A stretch of DNA of 64,000 bases from Bradyrhizobium genosp. L (GTDB lineage Bacteria; Pseudomonadota; Alphaproteobacteria; Rhizobiales; Xanthobacteraceae): contig NZ_CP061378.1 in NCBI RefSeq assembly GCF_015624485.1, forward strand, positions 2,294,001 through 2,358,000. The letters are read 5' to 3'. Positions 61,270-64,000 of the stretch are shown here, in pieces. Both the position numbers and the translations under genes were made by a program. The notes under the pieces are model-generated. The model was given only the letters and a program-made list of their open reading frames with translations. It was not told the origin of the DNA and searched no databases. Position 1 is the stretch's first letter; every line of letters begins with the position of its first letter.

Positions 61270-64000
61270 ATGGCGTCCGGCAACAGACTGAGTCCGATCC
61301 CGCATCCGCCGACGAAACCGGTGGTCGGCAACATGCTGTCGCTGGATTCGACCGCGCCGGTGCAGCATCTGGTCAAGCTCTCCAAGGAGCTCGGGCCGAT
61401 CTTCTGGCTCGACATGATGGGTGCGCCGATCGTGATCGTGTCCGGCCACGATCTGGTCGAGGAGCTCTCCGACGAGAAGCGGTTCGACAAGGCGGTGCGC
61501 GGCTCGCTGCGCCGGGTCCGCGCGGTCGGCGGCGACGGCCTGTTCACGGCCGACACCAGGGAGCCGAACTGGAGCAAGGCGCACAACATACTGATGCAGC
61601 CGTTCGGCAACCGCGCCATGCAGTCGTACCACCCGAGCATGGTCGATATCGCCGAGCAGCTGGTCAAGAAATGGGAGCGGATGAATGCCGACGAGGAGAT
61701 CGACGTCGTCCACGACATGACGGCGCTGACGCTCGACACCATCGGCCTCTGCGGTTTCGACTATCGCTTCAACTCGTTCTACCGCCGCGACTACCACCCC
61801 TTCGTGGAGTCGCTGGTGCGCTCGCTCGAGACCATCATGATGACCCGCGGCCTGCCGCTCGAAGGGCTGTGGATGCAGAAGCGGCGCAAGACGTTGACCG
61901 AAGACGTCGGCTTCATGAACAAGATGGTCGACGAGATCATCGCCGAGCGGCGCGGCAATACGGCCGCGACCGACGACAAGAAAGACATGCTGGCTGCGAT
62001 GATGACCGGTGTCGATCGTGCCACCGGCGAGCAGCTCGACGACATCAATATCCGCTACCAGATCAACACGTTCCTGATCGCGGGCCACGAGACCACCTCG
62101 GGCCTGCTGTCGTGCACGATCTACGCGCTGCTGAAGCATCCGGAGATCCTGAAGAAGGCCTATGAGGAGGTCGACCGCGTGCTCGGCCCCGATGTCGATG
62201 CGAAGCCGACCTATCAGCAGGTGACGCAGCTCACCTACATCACGCAGTGCCTGAAGGAGGCGCTGCGGCTGTGGCCGCCGGCGCCGGCCTATGGCATCGC
62301 GCCGCTGGCGGACGAGACCATCGGCGGCAAGTACAAGCTCAAGAAGAACACCTTCATCACCGTGCTGGTGATGGCGCTGCATCGCGACCCCTCGGTCTGG
62401 GGCCCGAACCCCGACGTGTTCGATCCCGAGAATTTCAGCCGCGAAGCCGAGGCCAAGCGCCCGCTCAACGCGTGGAAGCCGTTCGGCAACGGCCAGCGCG
62501 CCTGCATCGGCCGCGGCTTTGCCATGCACGAGGCGGCACTCGCGATCGGCATGATCCTGCAACGATTCAGGCTGATCGACGTGCATCGCTACCAGATGCA
62601 TCTGAAGGAGACCCTCACCGTCAAGCCTGACGGATTCAAGATCAAGGTGCGGCCCCGCGAGGACAGGGAACGCGGTGCATTCGCCGGCAGCGCCGCTGCC
62701 GTCGCCGCCGTGCCGAAAACGCCGCGCGCGCCGACGACGCGTCCCGGCCACAACACGCCGATGCTGGTGCTCTACGGCTCCAACCTCGGCTCCGCCGAGG
62801 AACTGGCGACGCGCATGGCCGACCTCTCCGAGATCAACGGCTTTGCCACCCATCTTGGCCCCCTCGACGACTATGTCGGCAAGCTTCCGGAGGAAGGCGG
62901 CGTGCTGATCATCTGCGCTTCCTACAACGGCGCGGCGCCCGACAATGCCACGCAGTTCGCCAAATGGCTCGGCACCGATTTGCCGAAGGACGCGTTCGCC
63001 AAGGTGCGCTACGCCGTGTTCGGCTGCGGCAACAGCGATTGGGCCGCGACCTATCAGTCCGTGCCGCGCTTTATCGACGAGCAACTGACCAAGCACGGTG
63101 CCCGCGCGGTCTATCCGCGCGGCGAAGGCGATGCGCGCAGTGACCTCGACGGCCAGTTCCAGAAATGGTTTCCCGAAGCGGCCAAGGTCGCGACCAAGGA
63201 ATTCGGCATCGACTGGAATTTCACCCGCACCGCCGAGGACGAGCCGCTCTACGCGATCGAACCGGTGGCGCAGGGCGCCGTCAACACCATCGTGACCCAG
63301 GGCGGCGCGGTGCCGATGAAGGTATTCGCCAACGACGAGCTGCAGACCACGGTCGGAGCCAATCCGTCCGAGCGCTCGACCCGGCATATCGAGGTCGAAC
63401 TGCCTGCCGGCCTCAGCTATCGCGTCGGCGATCATCTCAGCGTGGTGCCGCGCAACGATCCGACCTTGGTCGATTCCGTCGCGCGCCGTTTCGGCTTCCT
63501 CCCTGCCGACCAGATCCGCCTGCAGGTCTCCGAAGGCCGCCGTGCGCAACTGCCGGTCGGCAACGCGGTGTCGGTCGGGCGTCTGCTCACCGAATTCGTC
63601 GAGCTGCAGCAGGTCGCGACCCGCAAGCAGATCCAGATCATGGCCGAGCACACACGATGCCCCATGACCAAGCCGAAGCTGATGGCGTTTACGGGTGACG
63701 ACGATGCGTCCGCCGAGCGCTATCGCAACGAGGTCCTGACCAGGCGCAAATCGGTGTTCGACCTGCTCGAGGAACATCCGGCCTGCGAGCTGCCGTTCCA
63801 CCTCTATCTCGAAATGCTGTCGCTGCTGGCGCCGCGCTATTATTCGATCTCGTCGTCGCCGGCAGGCCACGCGCAGCGCTGCAGCGTCACCGTCGGCGTG
63901 GTGGAGGCGCCCGCAAGCTCCGGCCACGGCATTTACAAGGGCGTCTGCTCGAACTATTTGGCCCGCCGCCGCGCCGGCGACACCGTCCATGCCACGGTCA
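61270..64000 (+). CDS. CYP102-type bifunctional P450/NADPH-P450 reductase, 3' end outside the window
   Basis: The frame runs open from ATG 61270 to the window edge (910 codons), so the C-terminus is missing. It is a P450 BM3 (CYP102A1)-like self-sufficient monooxygenase: the heme domain has the I-helix AGHETTSG (271-278) and heme motif FGNGQRACIGRGFA with Cys412; after a Pro/Ala linker comes the flavodoxin-like FMN domain (LVLYGSNLGSAEELATRMAD, VFGCGNSDWAATYQ) and the FAD domain (RYYSISSSPAG). Such enzymes hydroxylate or epoxidise fatty acids. BM3 residues R47 and Y51 align to A52 and I56 here, while F87 is kept as F92. Confidence 0.95.
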   Translation, partial: MASGNRLSPIPHPPTKPVVGNMLSLDSTAPVQHLVKLSKELGPIFWLDMMGAPIVIVSGHDLVEELSDEKRFDKAVRGSLRRVRAVGGDGLFTADTREPNWSKAHNILMQPFGNRAMQSYHPSMVDIAEQLVKKWERMNADEEIDVVHDMTALTLDTIGLCGFDYRFNSFYRRDYHPFVESLVRSLETIMMTRGLPLEGLWMQKRRKTLTEDVGFMNKMVDEIIAERRGNTAATDDKKDMLAAMMTGVDRATGEQLDDINIRYQINTFLIAGHETTSGLLSCTIYALLKHPEILKKAYEEVDRVLGPDVDAKPTYQQVTQLTYITQCLKEALRLWPPAPAYGIAPLADETIGGKYKLKKNTFITVLVMALHRDPSVWGPNPDVFDPENFSREAEAKRPLNAWKPFGNGQRACIGRGFAMHEAALAIGMILQRFRLIDVHRYQMHLKETLTVKPDGFKIKVRPREDRERGAFAGSAAAVAAVPKTPRAPTTRPGHNTPMLVLYGSNLGSAEELATRMADLSEINGFATHLGPLDDYVGKLPEEGGVLIICASYNGAAPDNATQFAKWLGTDLPKDAFAKVRYAVFGCGNSDWAATYQSVPRFIDEQLTKHGARAVYPRGEGDARSDLDGQFQKWFPEAAKVATKEFGIDWNFTRTAEDEPLYAIEPVAQGAVNTIVTQGGAVPMKVFANDELQTTVGANPSERSTRHIEVELPAGLSYRVGDHLSVVPRNDPTLVDSVARRFGFLPADQIRLQVSEGRRAQLPVGNAVSVGRLLTEFVELQQVATRKQIQIMAEHTRCPMTKPKLMAFTGDDDASAERYRNEVLTRRKSVFDLLEEHPACELPFHLYLEMLSLLAPRYYSISSSPAGHAQRCSVTVGVVEAPASSGHGIYKGVCSNYLARRRAGDTVHATV

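Noticed and set aside
61090..63990. Very long open frame on the minus strand opposite the CYP102 gene
   Set aside because: The plus strand shows continuous P450 and flavin domain motifs; the minus frame has low-complexity His/Arg/Asp-rich content typical of antisense frames in GC-rich genes.

Overview
The window reads as chromosomal DNA of a high-GC alphaproteobacterium, most likely Bradyrhizobium or a close relative. The reasons are the GC-rich codon use, the abundance of ABC and TRAP uptake systems, an IalB-family protein, a CYP102-type fused P450, and many dispersed palindromic intergenic repeats of the kind I associate with Bradyrhizobium (attribution from memory; no search was run). No rRNA, tRNA, CRISPR array, phage or transposase gene was seen. 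About 54 protein genes fill the window; the first and last are cut by its edges.

Left part (1-18 kb). A cut DadA-like oxidoreductase and a polar amino-acid ABC permease face a convergent amino-acid binding protein. A PPK2 polyphosphate kinase follows. Next is a sugar-acid region: FAH-family protein, aldehyde dehydrogenase, SMP-30 lactonase, uronate-dehydrogenase-like SDR, GntR/FCD regulator, IlvD/Edd dehydratase and a complete DctPQM TRAP transporter. Together they could oxidise a uronate or aldose, open the lactone, dehydrate the sugar acid twice and oxidise the semialdehyde. Four copies of a TATTGNCAATA-like palindrome flank the GntR gene, the dehydratase and the TRAP operon and look like the regulator's operators. 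Embedded here is a divergent Lrp regulator / AceE-like 2-oxoacid dehydrogenase E1 pair (MdeR/MdeB-like).

Middle part (18-42 kb). An enoyl-CoA hydratase, a ferredoxin-reductase-type flavoprotein with a 13-codon leader ORF, two PfkB-family kinases and a two-domain VOC protein come first. A TetR regulator then precedes a plus-strand operon (24504-32037): NitT/TauT-type ABC transporter, an enolase-superfamily protein, a Gfo/Idh/MocA dehydrogenase, a DUF993 aldolase-like protein and a TIM-barrel isomerase. This looks like a catabolic pathway whose substrate I cannot name and is one of the best candidates for an undescribed system. After it come ornithine aminotransferase, a P450/K+-channel gene pair, a two-subunit ThDP decarboxylase, and a TetR-controlled RND efflux pair ending in a strong terminator.

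Right part (42-64 kb). A CnbZ-like protein precedes a 14-kb all-minus-strand array: one complete peptide ABC transporter, a gamma-glutamyltransferase without a signal peptide, a DUF1028 Ntn-fold protein, and a second complete peptide ABC transporter. This suggests import followed by intracellular breakdown of gamma-glutamyl peptides. The window ends with a plus-strand lipid-related run: DUF6489-like small protein, lipase-like hydrolase, WS/DGAT acyltransferase, epoxide hydrolase and a CYP102 P450-reductase fusion that runs off the edge and lacks the two residues that anchor fatty-acid carboxylates in P450 BM3.
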